A stretch of DNA of 64,000 bases from Molossus alvarezi (lineage: Eukaryota > Chordata > Mammalia > Chiroptera > Molossidae), in assembly GCA_037176705.1 (NCBI GenBank), contig CM073893.1:19592074-19656073 (forward strand), in the 5' to 3' direction. A program made the translations under genes and the position numbers. How positions within the stretch are numbered: position 1 is the first letter of the stretch; each line of letters starts with the position of its first letter. The notes under the pieces are model-generated. The model had not been told where the DNA came from. It saw only the letters and a program-made list of their open reading frames with translations, and ran no database searches. Below are positions 1 to 13,655 of this stretch, one piece after another.

Positions 1-269
1 ACCTGAAAATTGTTTCATTTTACCCTCATGTTTGACAATGTGGGTCAGATTTAGAATTCTAGATACAAATTGTGATGCTGATCTGGATCTAATTCTGCAA
101 ATACCTTACTTCTCTCTGAAAGTTGTTAATTTCATTAACCTTGAAATACTGTATTCCCTCCAAGATGTATACACATTTATTCATCCTGCTTAGTACTATG
201 GGTCCTTTCCATATGAAATCTCCTGGCTTTCATTAGCTTTGGAAATTTATTTCCTATTATTTATTTATT

Positions 270-493
270 TATTTATTATTATTATTATTTTTTTTCCTTT
301 CTTGATTTTAGAGAGAGCGGAAATGAGAGGGAAAGAGAAAATCGATGAGAGAGAACAACGATTGGCTGCCTCCTGCATGCCCCCCACTGGGGATCAGGCC
401 CACAATCTGGGCATGTGTCCTGGCCAGGAATCAAACCAGTGACCTCTTGGTGCAAGGGTCGACGCTCAACCACTGAGCCACACCAACCGAACC
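270..493 (-). mobile_element. VES SINE, type B
   Basis: The reverse tail follows an (ATTT)n and (ATT)n run. The body is 'gcctcctgcatgccccccac' and the head 'cactgagccacaccaaccga'. Confidence 0.88.
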
Positions 494-551
494 TGTTATT
501 TTTTTTTTTTTTTTTTAGTTATCATTTTCTCTAGTCTTTTATTTATTTATT

Positions 552-643
552 ATTTTTTGGTACGTGCCCCTAGTAGGAACCGAACCTGGGACTCTCTGGT
601 CTGCAGGCCGACGCTCCAACCGCTAAGCCAAACTGGCCAGGGC
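552..643 (-). mobile_element. VES SINE, type A, truncated to its 5' part
   Basis: Only the first about 90 bp of the SINE is present ('ggtacgtgcccctagtagga' to 'aagccaaactggccagggc'), joined to an AT-rich run. The flanks share 'tctctagtctttt' and 'tctctggtctttc'. Confidence 0.82.
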
Positions 644-1109
644 TCTCTGGTCTTTCTTTTAGAGATGAATAAATAGATGTTGAACTGAAGTGTCCCAAAA
701 TACCAAAATAAGGGTAATAAACCTAGCAACACAGTAGTTTGTTATATTTCCCTCTTAAGCGGAATTACCTTTCCTAGTTCTCTTTTTTTTCTCTTTCTTC
801 AAGTATGTGACAGAAGTCTGGATTTATCTTAATTTCTATTCTGCTTCTTTTGCAGCATGAGCAGGAAGCCTTAGCTCTGTGTACATAGACACAAAAGTTG
901 GGGTGGGGCCAGGCATGTATTTGTATAGTAGTTTGTGCACTGCACAAAAGCACAAGGCTTCAGCCTTAACTCTGTACACCAAGCCTAGGGTGCGTGTGTC
1001 CAAAGGGGTGTTTTTTTCCTAATTCATTAGTATGAAGGAGACACATTTTCCTAATTCTTATAGGCTAGCAGAGTGATAGTGGGGGACTGGCCCAGGTGTT
1101 TCACTGGAT

Positions 1110-1300
1110 CAGTAGTTCTCAAATGCATAATAGTTAAAATGTAGGTTCCAGACAAGCAGTATCAGCATCATGTTAGAAATACACATTCTAGGACTCCCCC
1201 ACCCCCAGAAACTTTAAGGTTGGCCCCCAGAAAGCTGTAATCTGTGTTGTAACAAGGCCTCCAGGCGATTTTGATATATGCTAAAGTTTGAGAGCCACTG
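1110..1300 (+). mobile_element. MER5A-like hAT element
   Basis: It starts 'cagtagttctcaaatgc' and ends 'aagtttgagagccactg', with 'ggcctccaggcgattttgat' and other MER5A wording between. About 190 bp, near full length. Confidence 0.75.
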
Positions 1301-1539
1301 GCAGCCAGCCCTTAAGAAAACTCTTCTGATTACTGCCCCACTCCCTGTACCTGCTACTTTGGCCTTGGAGACTGTCATCCACTTCCACCAGAGCCCTTTC
1401 CTGTGTGTATTTCAGAGCTGTCGTTTTCTCTACTTTGTTGTATCCATCAATATACTCCTCATTTATTGGATTTTTATTCTAAAAACTGAATCAATTCCTC
1501 AGCTTCCCTCCATAGTTTTTCCAATTCAGAATCTCAGTA

Positions 1540-1592
1540 CTAAAATCTTATTAAACTCACTAATAAATAACAGCCTCAATTTTGCTTCAGAA
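1540..1592. repeat. 53-bp direct repeat, copy 1
   Basis: It starts 'ctaaaatcttattaaactca' and matches 3336-3388 in 51 of 53 positions. It belongs to no repeat family I know. Confidence 0.95.
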
Positions 1593-3335
1593 CCCCATGT
1601 GTTTTTTGTTTTGTTTTGTTTTTTCTTTTCTGTCACTTTTCTAGGGTTTGAGGAAGAAACCGAGGTAAAGGTACGTGGTCACTTTGCTTTTCTGAACCAG
1701 AAATATTCTCTTTTTAAAAGCAACTGCACATCTAAGTTACATAAGAAAAAGTATATTACATAAACTGTATTACTGATCTTAATAAATAATATTCATAAGG
1801 ATTTTTCATCAAAACAAAGCAAATCCTTATATTATGAACATAACCTTCAAGTTAGTTTTCTCTAAAATATGATAAATTTCTAATTATTTAACCAATTAAA
1901 ATTTAGCTCATATTTTTAATAGGGCATAAAAACCTATGAATCACTTTATTACAATTGTTTACTTTAAAATAAAGAACTTTTAATTACATGAGTGTAAAAC
2001 AACATTGAACTAAAATATGCTTTTAAGCAAAAAGGATTTTATGTATAGTACTCGATAAAGCAGGAGCAATTTATTTAAATATAAACAAACACTACTTAAA
2101 ACAGTGCATTAAAAAATTACACCTTTTGGCCCATATGTAATTTTTGCTTATGACCAAAATAACTGGTTTCAAATTGTTGGAGAAAATTGTTATACTTTGT
2201 GTTGTGGTCCCAAAAGACTTCTTTGGACTGAAATACATATAATTCAATATAATCTTAGCTACTCAAGGAGAGAAAAAATGGACATGTATTAAAAAATAGA
2301 AAAGGACATGTATAAATAGTTTGTCTAGAAGAAATTATAGAGTTGTTCCTAGACAAATAATTACAAAAGTCAGAGATATAATTTTTGCATTATCATGGCA
2401 ATTTTTACCCATCTTCATCCATCCAGACCATTTATTCTTGATCTGAAACTGAACTTTAGAAAAGTCTGCTTTCAAAAAACCTTATTTAAATATGTGGGTT
2501 AGATCCTGGTCTAAAAGTACCTAGTATTAAAAGTGTCCAATGTGCCTATCACAGGGATAATGCAAAAGTTTGTAATTTTCACAAATAAGTTTATATTTTA
2601 AAGAGTTTGGCATTGGATTAGGGAACCCTAAGTTCATTTTTGTTTATGACTCCATTATAAGTAACAGACAAGTCATTTTACTTCTCCACCTTTCTCATTT
2701 TAATGTTTAGAAGAAAAAATATCAAAGACAAAACAAATTATAAAAGCCTGCATTACTAAATAAGTAAATGAAAACACTTGTAGACAGTTAAATTATCTTA
2801 AAACATGGAAAGAATAAGTATGACCAGATATTAATAAAGTTAAAAAATGACCAGATACTAAACTCCAAAAAAAAAAAAACTTAAAAGACAGCAAGAAAGA
2901 TTTATGTTTAGTCTTTGAAAAATTCTTGAAGCGTATAATCAAAATCTTAAAGAGAAATTATGTCCTATTTACTGAAGGTAAGAAACACTGAAACTTAGCA
3001 AAAATAGAAAAGGTTTTTTAAAAAGAAACAAATATAGCTGTTTCCTATTCTACATTTCCTTATCATGTTCTAAATCTAGCACTTACAGGAAGATACCAAA
3101 AATACTTTTGATATTTGGTCATTTCTGACAATAGTGGAGAATATTAAGAACCAGTAAGTAAACTGATAAAAACACACAACACTCACATGCATTTTAAAAC
3201 TAAGTTATGACAGTTCAGAGTTTTAAAAACAAGCCATAAATATTTGTAAAAGATAAATGTTAAAAAGTTGGTTCTATTTCATAAGTAAAGGTAAATGAAC
3301 TTAGATGATTTAAGAATAACTGCACTAGAGTGACT

Positions 3336-3388
3336 CTAAAATCTTACTAAACTCATTAATAAATAACAGCCTCAATTTTGCTTCAGAA
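3336..3388. repeat. 53-bp direct repeat, copy 2
   Basis: It starts 'ctaaaatcttactaaactca', the partner of 1540-1592. The 1.74 kb between the copies is AT-rich and unclassified. Confidence 0.95.
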
Positions 3389-4012
3389 ATTCAGAAACTA
3401 CATTAATCAGAATAGATATCTCATAAGATACTTCTACTCTATGTTTCTTGCACATCCAGAGCCCTTCCTCACTATTACAGTTAGGATATGACCACAAGTG
3501 TAGAGACTGAAAATTCTAGGACTATATTCAAGTAATTTTCTAACATCATGATGTAGAACGCCCTCCTAACCACAGCACAAGTGCTTCCACTCCCACAGAC
3601 TAAGTACAGAGGATATATCCGAGCTATCTCCCTTCTTGTTCATACTTGAATAATTAATAATTAACAAACACTGACCTGGGCGTAATTACTGCATGCTTCA
3701 TAACTAAAGCAATATAACAAATTCTAGCTACAATGAAACAGCGAACACTGCTCACATTTAACAATGCTGGAGTTCACCTTTTATTCCCTGAACTTTTTCC
3801 ATGTTTGAGAAAGAAATGACAAAGGGACATCTCAGGGAAAGAGAAAAATTCTATATATTTACAGTAAGCTGGGATAAACGGATCCAATACCATTTAACTG
3901 TATTCTCAGTTCTCTTAAGAAATCTCTACATTACAGGAAAAGGGATGAAGTGAAGGAAACTAACCACTGTGATGTTTCTAAAATGTACCATTCTCATAGA
4001 CATTCGTTTATT

Positions 4013-4240
4013 CCTCAAAACAACTCGGAAATGTATTATTATCTCCATTTTACAGACAAGAAAACATGAGATACAGAAACAGGTTGCTCAGGATCACATC
4101 AAAACAAGTTACATGACACCTCTGAACCTCAACTTTCCTTATCTTTAAAATAGAGTTAGCAATGTTTACTTCTGTGAAGATTAAATAAGACCTGGTGACT
4201 CTAAAGTTCAGGCTCCTTTTGCTATACAGCATAGCGGCAC
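4013..4240. repeat. Two MIR remnants, opposite orientations
   Basis: 4037-4105 is a reverse MIR core ('tctccattttacagacaaga'). 4115-4240 is a forward MIR ('ctgaacctcaactttcctta', then 'tgtgaagattaaataagacc'). Confidence 0.6.
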
Positions 4241-4309
4241 AGAGAAAGCATGAATAAAGAAACTAATCACAATGGTGCATATACCCAACAGTAAATAAAC
4301 ACCCCCAGA

Positions 4310-4525
4310 GGCAGCACAGAGGTTAAGACCAGTGCCTGAAACTAGACAGCCTGACTTTGCCATCAACTTAGCTTTGTGAACAAGGGAAACTTTCTCAATT
4401 TCTTAGTGCCTCAGTTTCTTCATCTGTGAAATGGTGATAATGATAGCATATATTTCACAGGGTTGTGAAAAATAAATGAGTTAATACATTTCAGCACTTT
4501 TAACAGTGACTATAACAGGACACCT
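4310..4525 (+). repeat. MIR, nearly complete
   Basis: 'gtgcctcagtttcttcatct' and 'gtgaaatggtgataatgata' followed by 'gttgtgaaaaataaatgagt' are the MIR core in order. Confidence 0.8.
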
Positions 4526-4710
4526 GCAAAAATATTAACTGTTATGATTTCTACGCTAAAATGTCATATGCATAATCAAGAGTCATTCTGATGCAGGACC
4601 AGGAAAGATTCCAAGAAGTATACCAGCGATAGCTTTTATAAGCACTGTTTCCTAAAGCATGTTTCTATGAGCTACCTAAAAGATATTTCTGAGTTGGATA
4701 TTTTTTTTCT

Positions 4711-4924
4711 TTTTCTTTTTTTTTTTTTTATGAATTATTTATTTATTTTTTTGTTACAGATATTTTACCTTTTTACCCCATTGGCACCCCCCACCCCACC
4801 CCACCCCACCCCACCCCCGCCCCGTCCCCGGCTTAGTTGTCCATGTCCATTGGTCATGCATACATACATATAAGTTCTGTGGTTTATCTCTTCCCACCCC
4901 CCCACCCCCTCCTCTTCTGAGGGA
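4711..4924 (-). mobile_element. 5'-truncated LINE 3' end
   Basis: A poly-T start at 4711 marks a minus-strand A tail. The body, with (CCCCA)n at 4788-4820 and 'gtccatgtccattggtcatg', resembles the purine-rich 3' UTR of the bat L1s (compare 10980-11090 reversed). A perfect 15-bp TSD lies at 4696-4710 and 4925-4939. Confidence 0.8.
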
Positions 4925-6177
4925 GGATATTTTTTTTCTATCCTTGAATTTCTTTAGTCTCTGTGCCAATTCATGAACAAGGAAAATGTACAGCATGAAC
5001 ATTGGGGGAGAAGGAAGGGAGACATGAATGGACAAGTCATAAATACTCCTCCTCCACAATGAACTCTAGCAATTTTTCGTGTGTCCGAGTGTTCTAAAGA
5101 TTAAAGAAGGAGGTAAATGCTTAGAGAAAAGAAAAGACTGAGACATCAAACATGGAGTTCAGAACAAGAAGGCACTGAAGCAAAGAATTAGACATATGGT
5201 TTTATGTTTAAAACCATAAACAGATCTGGATGAAGAACTCAAACTCACATTAACTATTTAATACAAGACTTGCATTAATTCATAACAGCTATTTCAGTTT
5301 GTTTGGATTTTGTTTTTTGATATATGAGGAACCACATAAAAAACCACTAACGCTTCATTGGTCCTTAACAATTTTGAAGATACTGTTATTTTATTAAATT
5401 GAGTTTAAATTCTTTTTAAAGCAATCGTCTATTTACATTTCAGTGGTTAATTATTTCTGTGAACTAAGTTCTTATCCTTAATTTAATTGTTCTGCATATC
5501 TATATTTCTTAACTCTAAATTAGTTCACTAGTAGAACTCAAGGTCACTGTCAAAAATTTTATTTCTAAGGTACTGCCTTCCTTTAGTTTCACTTCTCAGG
5601 CTTTACATTTTTTATTCGTATAGAAGAATTTAGGCATACCTGAAATCTTTAATTAAAAACTGAGAGAAAACTCAGTTCTACCATATCAATCTATGGAAAC
5701 AGACCTAGCTTTCCATTTCATTTTATTCTCATCCCTCCCTTCAATCTCCTTGAAAGATGATTCAAATACTTAATTTCATCAACCCTAAATTATATATTCT
5801 AAAAACACTTAAGTTAAAATCTCATTTGTGAAAGTTGCATGAATAAAATATATTTGCACACTAGTACTTCCCTTTAAAATATAGTTTGCTCTTTTTTGTA
5901 AAGTCTTCTTTTAATCCTTTCTTCTTGAGAATAGTACCAGTGTACTGCAAAAAGGAGCTGGTTAACAAATGGTACTTGTTCCCCTTCCTATTATTGATCA
6001 GCTCTGAGGCAAAACACTCACCTTACTACTCAAGATTTAAAAATACATATACTATTTTTTCACTTAGAATAAAATTAACTTACAATTTATATTGTTGCAT
6101 TTTATACTGTTCCATGTGCTTTACTTGATATTACAGTGGTAATAAAAACAATATGAATGATTTAACAAAAATAATGT

Positions 6178-6310
6178 GGCACAATGACAGGAGCACTTCA
6201 TAGGGATTCTGAGTTCTCTTTCCTCATATGCAAAACTGGAATCATACCTATATCTTCTACTTTGCACAGTTACTATAAAGAACCAATAGACTATTTCACA
6301 TTAAAGCCCT
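6178..6310 (+). repeat. MIR remnant
   Basis: 'gagttctctttcctcatatg' and 'caaaactggaatcataccta' give the MIR core. Confidence 0.6.
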
Positions 6311-6349
6311 ATAATGTAAGAGCTTTACAGTCATCCAGAAACTGGCTCC

Positions 6350-6500
6350 TCTGTAGAGTGGCCCACAGGCTAGCACCATCAAGCTTGTTAGAGATGCTGA
6401 CTCTCAAACACCACCCTAGAATTGCTTGATAAAAATCTGTATTTTAACAAGATCTCCAGGTGATTCCTACAGATATTAAAGTTTGAAACCTTCACCCTGG
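6350..6500 (+). mobile_element. MER5A-like hAT remnant
   Basis: 'gttagagatgctgactctca', 'tctccaggtgattcctacag' and 'attaaagtttgaaacctt' match the MER5A 3' half. Confidence 0.65.
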
Positions 6501-7059
6501 AAGTAAGAAAGAAACTTTGTCAAGATAATTATGCCAAAAACCCAGAAGGACAAAGGGCATTTACAACAGTGCATATTGATTTCATGAGACTAGGAGAGCA
6601 ACTTAGAGCAGGTATTGTGGACTAGTAAAATCTGAAAAATACACTGAAAAATAATAATGCACAGGGAAAGAGAGAGGAAAGGCAGAAAAAAACTAAAACT
6701 AAAACAGTAGAAATAGAGGACAATATTCTCCAGAGGCAAATGGGATACCAGCTCACAAATAATATAATGTTTGTAATGATGTCCCTTGCTCAAAAACTAA
6801 AAGTAAAATTAAATATCCTCTGTTGAAGAAGACAAAGTATGCATTCTATTTCAAAAACATTTCCCTAAAAAAAAACCCACTTTAAAAAAATTAGTGCACA
6901 AAATTATTCACAATATTATCTTTGGAAAAATATCTCATTTACCAATAGAGCTAGCTTCCCATTTTTAACAAGGTTAAAAACTCTATACCTTTTAAGACTA
7001 ACTTAAGTCTTAAATTAATATGCATCTACCATTGCCTGTGCTGAGACATGATTTCCCCC

Positions 7060-7260
7060 TTACATGCCTCATTCCAGGCTTTACTAATTCTGTGTCTTTC
7101 TACATTTCCACACCTGTGCAAGTCCTCTCCCATCCACATATAATCAGTCTCTTCATGGACTCTCATAGCTTATTTTATGGTGTAACACAGTGATTTACTT
7201 TTCTACTAGATACCAAGCTCCTTCAAGGCTAGGCTATTGCCTACATCATTACGTACTTCA
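7060..7260 (+). repeat. L2-like remnant
   Basis: 'agtgatttacttttctacta' and 'gataccaagctccttcaagg' fit the L2 3' region. Diverged. Confidence 0.5.
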
Positions 7261-7519
7261 TAGGGGCAAGTATAATTCCTGTAAAATATTTGATGTACAG
7301 AATATCAGCTATGTCCAAGGAGAATTAGGAAGAACTGAGTTAAAGGAGAATAGGGAAAAGAGACCTCTGTATTACCATTTACAAAATTTTTTTTTCTCCA
7401 ATATTTCATAAATCATGAAGCAATCCAAAGGAATTTGGATCCACATTCAGTAGTGGCAAATAATTCTTAACATCTAAATAGGTTTGTAGAAACATAAAAT
7501 ATTTGAGCTAAAAGGGCCC

Positions 7520-7640
7520 AAATGTTGGTCTGTCTCAATTTACAAAGCAAGAAACTAAGACACAAAGACATTTCCTGTACATAAAAAAGCTAGGACCTAA
7601 AGCCAGGTCCTCTGATTCTATGTTTGCTCCACAGATGAAA
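7520..7640 (-). repeat. MIR-like remnant
   Basis: The reverse core is 'caatttacaaagcaagaaac' and 'aaagccaggtcctctgattc'. Confidence 0.5.
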
Positions 7641-8902
7641 GAACTGTCTGGCTATAGTAAGTGTTTGAGGAATAGGGGAAGTAAGGCTTTCTGGAAAGAT
7701 AAGCAGGGACAGATAATCTCAACTAGAGCAGAGAGGCTAAATTTTTCTGAATGGCAGTGGGGATCCATTATAGGTTCTTGAATAGGAATAAGCATTTAGA
7801 AAGATTAACTTGGTACCAAAGTATAAAAAGTAGAGAATAGTATGAAAGCTGGGAGACCAAACAGGAGCTTATAATAGTAGGTTAAATGTAAAATGATGAT
7901 GATCTAATCTAGGGAAATGTAAATAAAATAGATTTTTTAAATAATAAAATAAATCTAAGAGACATGATAAAGTGTTGTTGATTTTTGTTTTCAAATTACA
8001 AGACTCTGTACCTGACTATAGAGAAAAAGATGGAAAAAATGCTCAGTATTCAATCCTTGATGACTTGAAAAGTAATGTAAAAATACAAATATTGGGAAGC
8101 AAAGTTGTATTTAGAACAAAATAAAATAATTAAGTTTTAAATGGTAAAATCAAGTCTCCTAAATCTCTTGGGAATGTACTAGCTAGGTGTGAGACTTAAG
8201 GGCAAGGAACACATTGGTCAGAGTGAAAGAGGTTATAAAGCCTTACCTATATTTTCAGAAACAATCAGATTTAAAAATAAATAAAATGTTTCCTCTTGTT
8301 GGCAAAAAATAAATATATGATTATTTTATATAACTCCTGAGGAGCTTTTAAAAACCCAACATAAAACATTTCTCATATAGAATCATGGTTGTATAAATAT
8401 AATTTATAGCATCATATTACTTCATTGCATTTATCCATATTTTTTAAAGTGTTAAATATAGCTTAATCATTACCTTACAATTCACCTACCTTCCTGAAAC
8501 AGCTCTTAGTAAATTTAACATTCTGTAAAAACAATGTCTAATGGTAAATACTAAAACTTCTGTGCAAAGTGCACCAGAGGTTAATTATCCACCACACAAA
8601 TATACAACAGATATCCTTTGGGGCTTTTTCAAAGCCACAGGCTTTTCTCCCTTTTGTGTTCACTTCCTGTCATGTTCCCTTTTGACATTTCAAAAGAACA
8701 CCAAAGAAGCTTAAAATATTTTTTATAAGTTTACCAAAAAAAAGCTATTCATTACAACTGTAGTGATATATAAAATAGGCCTTCATTTAAACTTTGGAAA
8801 AATAGTGAAAAAAATAATAATAATTTGGTCAAAATATTGGCATAATTAAGAAATTTGCTAATGTTTGGTGACTACAGAAAAATAGTATGACAATCCAATT
8901 TA

Positions 8903-9145
8903 TTTATTTTTAATCCTCATCTGAGGATATTTTTCTGTTTCTCTTCTGATAGAGTAGGAGGGAGGGAGAGAGAGAGAAACATCAATGTGACAGAGACACA
9001 CTGACTGGTTGCCTCCCACACGAACCCAACCAGGGCCTGGGAAGAACCACAACTGAGGTATGGCCCTTGACGGGAATCGGACCTTCGACTCCTTGGTCCA
9101 CAGGCCGATGCTCTAACTACTGAGCCAAACCAGCCAGGGTGACGG
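8903..9145 (-). mobile_element. VES SINE, type A
   Basis: The reverse hairpin is 'aatcctcatctgaggatatt' and the head 'gagccaaaccagccaggg'. An 11-bp TSD (aatccaattta) lies at 8892-8902 and 9146-9156. Confidence 0.92.
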
Positions 9146-10357
9146 AATCCAATTTAATGAGTTGGCTATATTTGACAACATTTAAAGGAGACTCAACTTT
9201 CTTATGACTTATTAAAACTTAATATAAGAAAACAGTTAATACCTAGTACTTCCATGTTTTCCATATAGTAAGTAGTCCTCTGAACAGTATTATTCAGAAG
9301 ACAGAATGCATCTAATATAGGAAAACAGAAATGATTCCATAAATGTTCTTTAAGTATAGATATAGTTAGAAATAGTTTATGAATCACTAAATACTATATA
9401 TAACTCTCCCAGTCATGATGATGATGCAGAGATTAATTTGTCTTAAACAACTACAAAGTCAAACAACATAAATGGAACAATAGCTTTCAGACACTGAACA
9501 ATAGGCAGAATAGAACAGTAATCCCTGAGAGAAAAAACCAAATGGTAAACCCCACCATTGCCTTAGCTTACAGTACAGAGAGTGTTCCCAAGCTACAGTG
9601 CAAGTAGGACAAACTGAAATAGAGCTTAATGGTCTCCCTGGTTGAGGAAACAGAGTTGAGAATTCAAGGAAGCCAAGACAGCTAAAATTAGCTGAACAGA
9701 ATACCAGAGAAGTAAGAGTTAAATAGAAAGGAGAGAGGTGAAAAGAGAGAGCTACAGGGGTCTTCAGAGGGTTACTCTTAAGTCTTCAGCTGAGTATAGA
9801 TCAGTGCATTCATATGAGGAAAGTACCCATAGCCAGGGAAAGAACCATTGGAAAAAGTAGAACCATTCCAGGAGCTGATACAGGGCCAGGAAGAGTTCTG
9901 ATTTTCACTAGCTGGAGTGGAAAAACCTTGTAACAATGGGATACCAGGAAGAGTACTCAGAGGAGCATTTAAAGAGGATAATAGAACTTCAAATATTTTA
10001 CTATTACCACATTAAAGATGCCACAAAACCTTCTCAGAAGCTTATATGTTAATAGAATATCTAGAGAATATGACTTGTGCCTTATCTATAATGCTATTAA
10101 ATATAATGATAATTGAACAATAGCACAGATTTTTGGACTATTTTTAACAATAGGAAAAATCCAACTAAACTGAACTAAAAAATTGCACTTTTAAATCATC
10201 TAAATACAATAATCTCAAAATTTTTATCATTTTGTTAGAATTTAAGAGCAGACATTTAAATTTTCAAACATGACACCTCTGTTTTAAATAAATTACTGCC
10301 ATACTTTAAAGAATTCAACTTTGTTTTACAGTGCCATGCTTTAAGAAAAGCTTTTCT

Positions 10358-11131
10358 TACCATCAACAAACAACAAATGCTGGTGAGGATGTGGAAAAAA
10401 GGGCAGTTTAGTACACTACTGGTGGGAATGCAAACTGGTGCAGCCACTGTGGAAAACAGCATGGAGTTTCCTTAAAAAATTAAAAATGAAACTGCCACTT
10501 GACCCAGAGATCCAGCCCATTGCTAGGAATGTATCCCACTGCTAGAAATTCTGAAACACCAATCAGAAAGAATATATGCACCCCTATGTTCATAGCAGCA
10601 CTATTTACAATAGCTAAAATCTGGAAAGAGACCAAGTATCCATCAGTAGATGAATGGATAAAAAAGCTATGCTACATTCACATAATGAAATACTATGCAC
10701 CCTTCTCTCTGATCTTGTTTTCTCCATTTAGAAAAAAAGAAAGACAGAAATACTATGCAGCTGTAAAAAAGAAGGGTCTCTTACCCTGTGAGACAACATG
10801 GAGGGACCTGGAGAATATTATGCTAAGCGAAATAAGCCAGTGAGAGAAAGACAAGTATCACATGATCTCAGTTATATGTGGAATCTAATGAACAAAATAA
10901 ACTGAGGAACAAAATAGATCCAGAGACATGGAAGCAGGAAACAGACTGAGGAACCTCAGAGGGAAAGGGGAAAGGTGGGGGGATAAACCAAAGAACTTAT
11001 ATGCATATATGAATAACCAATGGACAAAGACAATAGTGCAGTGAAAGTGGGGGGGGATGAGGAGGAGGGGGTCAGTGGGGGAAAAAAAGGGAGCCATCTA
11101 ATATTTTTAACAATAAAGATAAAAATAAAAT
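10358..11131 (+). mobile_element. L1 LINE 3' end (ORF2 C terminus and 3' UTR)
   Basis: 'aatgctggtgaggatgtgga' and 'ctactggtgggaatgcaaac' start the copy. The frame 10499-10843 encodes the ORF2 C-terminal region, including NICTPMFIAALFTIAKIWKE. The 3' UTR ends '(taaaa)n'. A TSD (aaaagcttttct, one T longer on the right) lies at 10346-10357 and 11132-11144. It carries a 47-bp insert at 10700. Confidence 0.9.
10700..10746 (+). mobile_element. 47-bp retro-insert inside L1
   Basis: A 47-bp segment ends in an A-rich stretch (gaaaaaaagaaagaca) and is bracketed by a perfect 13-bp repeat (gaaatactatgca) at 10687-10699 and 10747-10759. The other L1 copies in the window lack it. The source is unknown. 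Confidence 0.8.
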
Positions 11132-11343
11132 AAAAGCTTTTTCTAAATAAATCGCTATATCAGATGGTCGAGGGAATTCAAATAAAAGAAAACTCCATTC
11201 TAATATTCTACTTGATTCTTGGGTTATACACTAAAATCACATTATTCATTAAATTGTATATTTGATCTTGAGGTAAATTTTAACTTGTATCTCTCACTAA
11301 CAAATATGCCGTATGCATATAAATATCTTTAATTATTTAACTA

Positions 11344-12656
<1,313 letters not shown>

Positions 12657-12688
12657 CTAAAATTCTGAATGGATAATCGTTCTTCTTC
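12657..12688 (-). CDS. RB1: RB1 exon 15 (32 bp, codons 464-474), pocket A
   Basis: This very short exon is flanked by AG at 12689-12690 and a GTAAAT donor at 12651-12656. It encodes EEERLSIQNF plus two bases. Codon 467 is CGA as in human. Introns of 92 and 83 bp on either side make exons 14-16 a compact cluster. Confidence 0.96.
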
Positions 12689-12780
12689 CTAAAACATAAA
12701 AAAAAAAAAAATGCTTAACTGAAACCTTTTTTTTTATTTTGGCACTGAATTTATTTTCTATTATTTTCTTTTCAACTTAC

Positions 12781-12837
12781 TGATTTAAGCATGGATTCCA
12801 TTACTCGGTAATACAATCGAACTCCAAGTTTGTATCG
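12781..12837 (-). CDS. RB1: RB1 exon 14 (57 bp, codons 445-463), pocket A
   Basis: AG lies at 12838-12839 and a GTAAGT-type donor at 12775-12780. The translation RYKLGVRLYYRVMESMLKS is identical to human. Codons 445 and 455 are CGA, the two well-known human nonsense-mutation hotspots. The next intron is only 92 bp. Confidence 0.97.
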
Positions 12838-13367
12838 CTACAAATAAAGAAAAATAATTAGATCTCACTATTTTAGAAAATCACAATAACAATTTTTTTA
12901 AAGGTGAACTCTTTTTATTTGCTAAAACTTCTTTGATTTTTTAAAAGTTTTCTCTTAAAACACACTTATGAACCTTCTTAGGAATGTAACTACCAAGAGA
13001 TCATAAAAGCTAGCTTATCTAAAACTCAAGACTTAAATGATAGTTAACATTCCCAATAAATTATCAAGAGGGAAGTCTTTGTTTTCATTAATTCCACTTC
13101 AGTCTATACCATTCAACAGATTATATATATAAAATATGTTATGTGCCTGGTATTTCTATATACCAATGCAATATTTTTTTGTGACCTAGAACATGTATTT
13201 TGAAGATAACTGTCTAGGACTGACAGAACAAACTCTGTCCATAAAACTGGCAAAGGCAAAAATCACATTTTATTGATCTTATCAGCAAAAAGTTTTAACC
13301 TAATAACTAGTTCCCATTTGTTCAAAGAATAACCAAATTTTTAGAGATACACACATGCAGGCAGGCA

Positions 13368-13368
<1 letters not shown>

Positions 13369-13405
<37 letters not shown>
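13369..13405. repeat. (CA)n microsatellite
   Basis: About eighteen uninterrupted CA units, preceded by a short (GCAG)n. Confidence 0.97.
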
Positions 13406-13475
13406 ATAATCCTTCTTCTCAAATTATGAGCATAAATTTCATATACAAACAAAAAGAACATTGCAGGTAGGAAAG

Positions 13476-13640
13476 TGTAAAGGGGGCATAAATGCTGTGG
13501 GAAGGAGATTTGACTTGGGTAGTAAACACACAATACAATATACAGATGATGTATTATAAAATTGTACCCCTGAAACCTATATAATTCTATTAACCAATAT
13601 CGCCCCAAGGAATTCAATTAAAAAATTAAATAGAATTGTT
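13476..13640 (+). mobile_element. L1 3' UTR remnant
   Basis: 'gtaaacacacaatacaatat', 'acagatgatgtattataaaa' and 'taccaatatcgccccaagg'-like wording match the 3' UTR of the L1s at 20900-20980. It is truncated to the last about 150 bp. Confidence 0.7.
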
Positions 13641-13655
13641 TAAAATATTCATGCT

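Noticed and set aside
239..473. Open frames within SINEs (many similar ones across the window)
   Set aside because: They are translations of VES copies, recognisable by repeated peptide strings from the B-box region, and carry no protein function.
1278..1763. 161-codon open frame on the plus strand
   Set aside because: It begins in the MER5A remnant and runs through AT-rich sequence; the translation is low-complexity and hydrophobic with no known domain and no splice or promoter context.
9400..10010. Possible old L1 5' region in intron 17
   Set aside because: Composition and some phrases suggested it, but I could not point to a diagnostic motif, so it is not listed as a feature.
13369..13405. 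Short regular repeats as a CRISPR array
   Set aside because: Plain (CA)n microsatellite in a vertebrate genome, without spacers.
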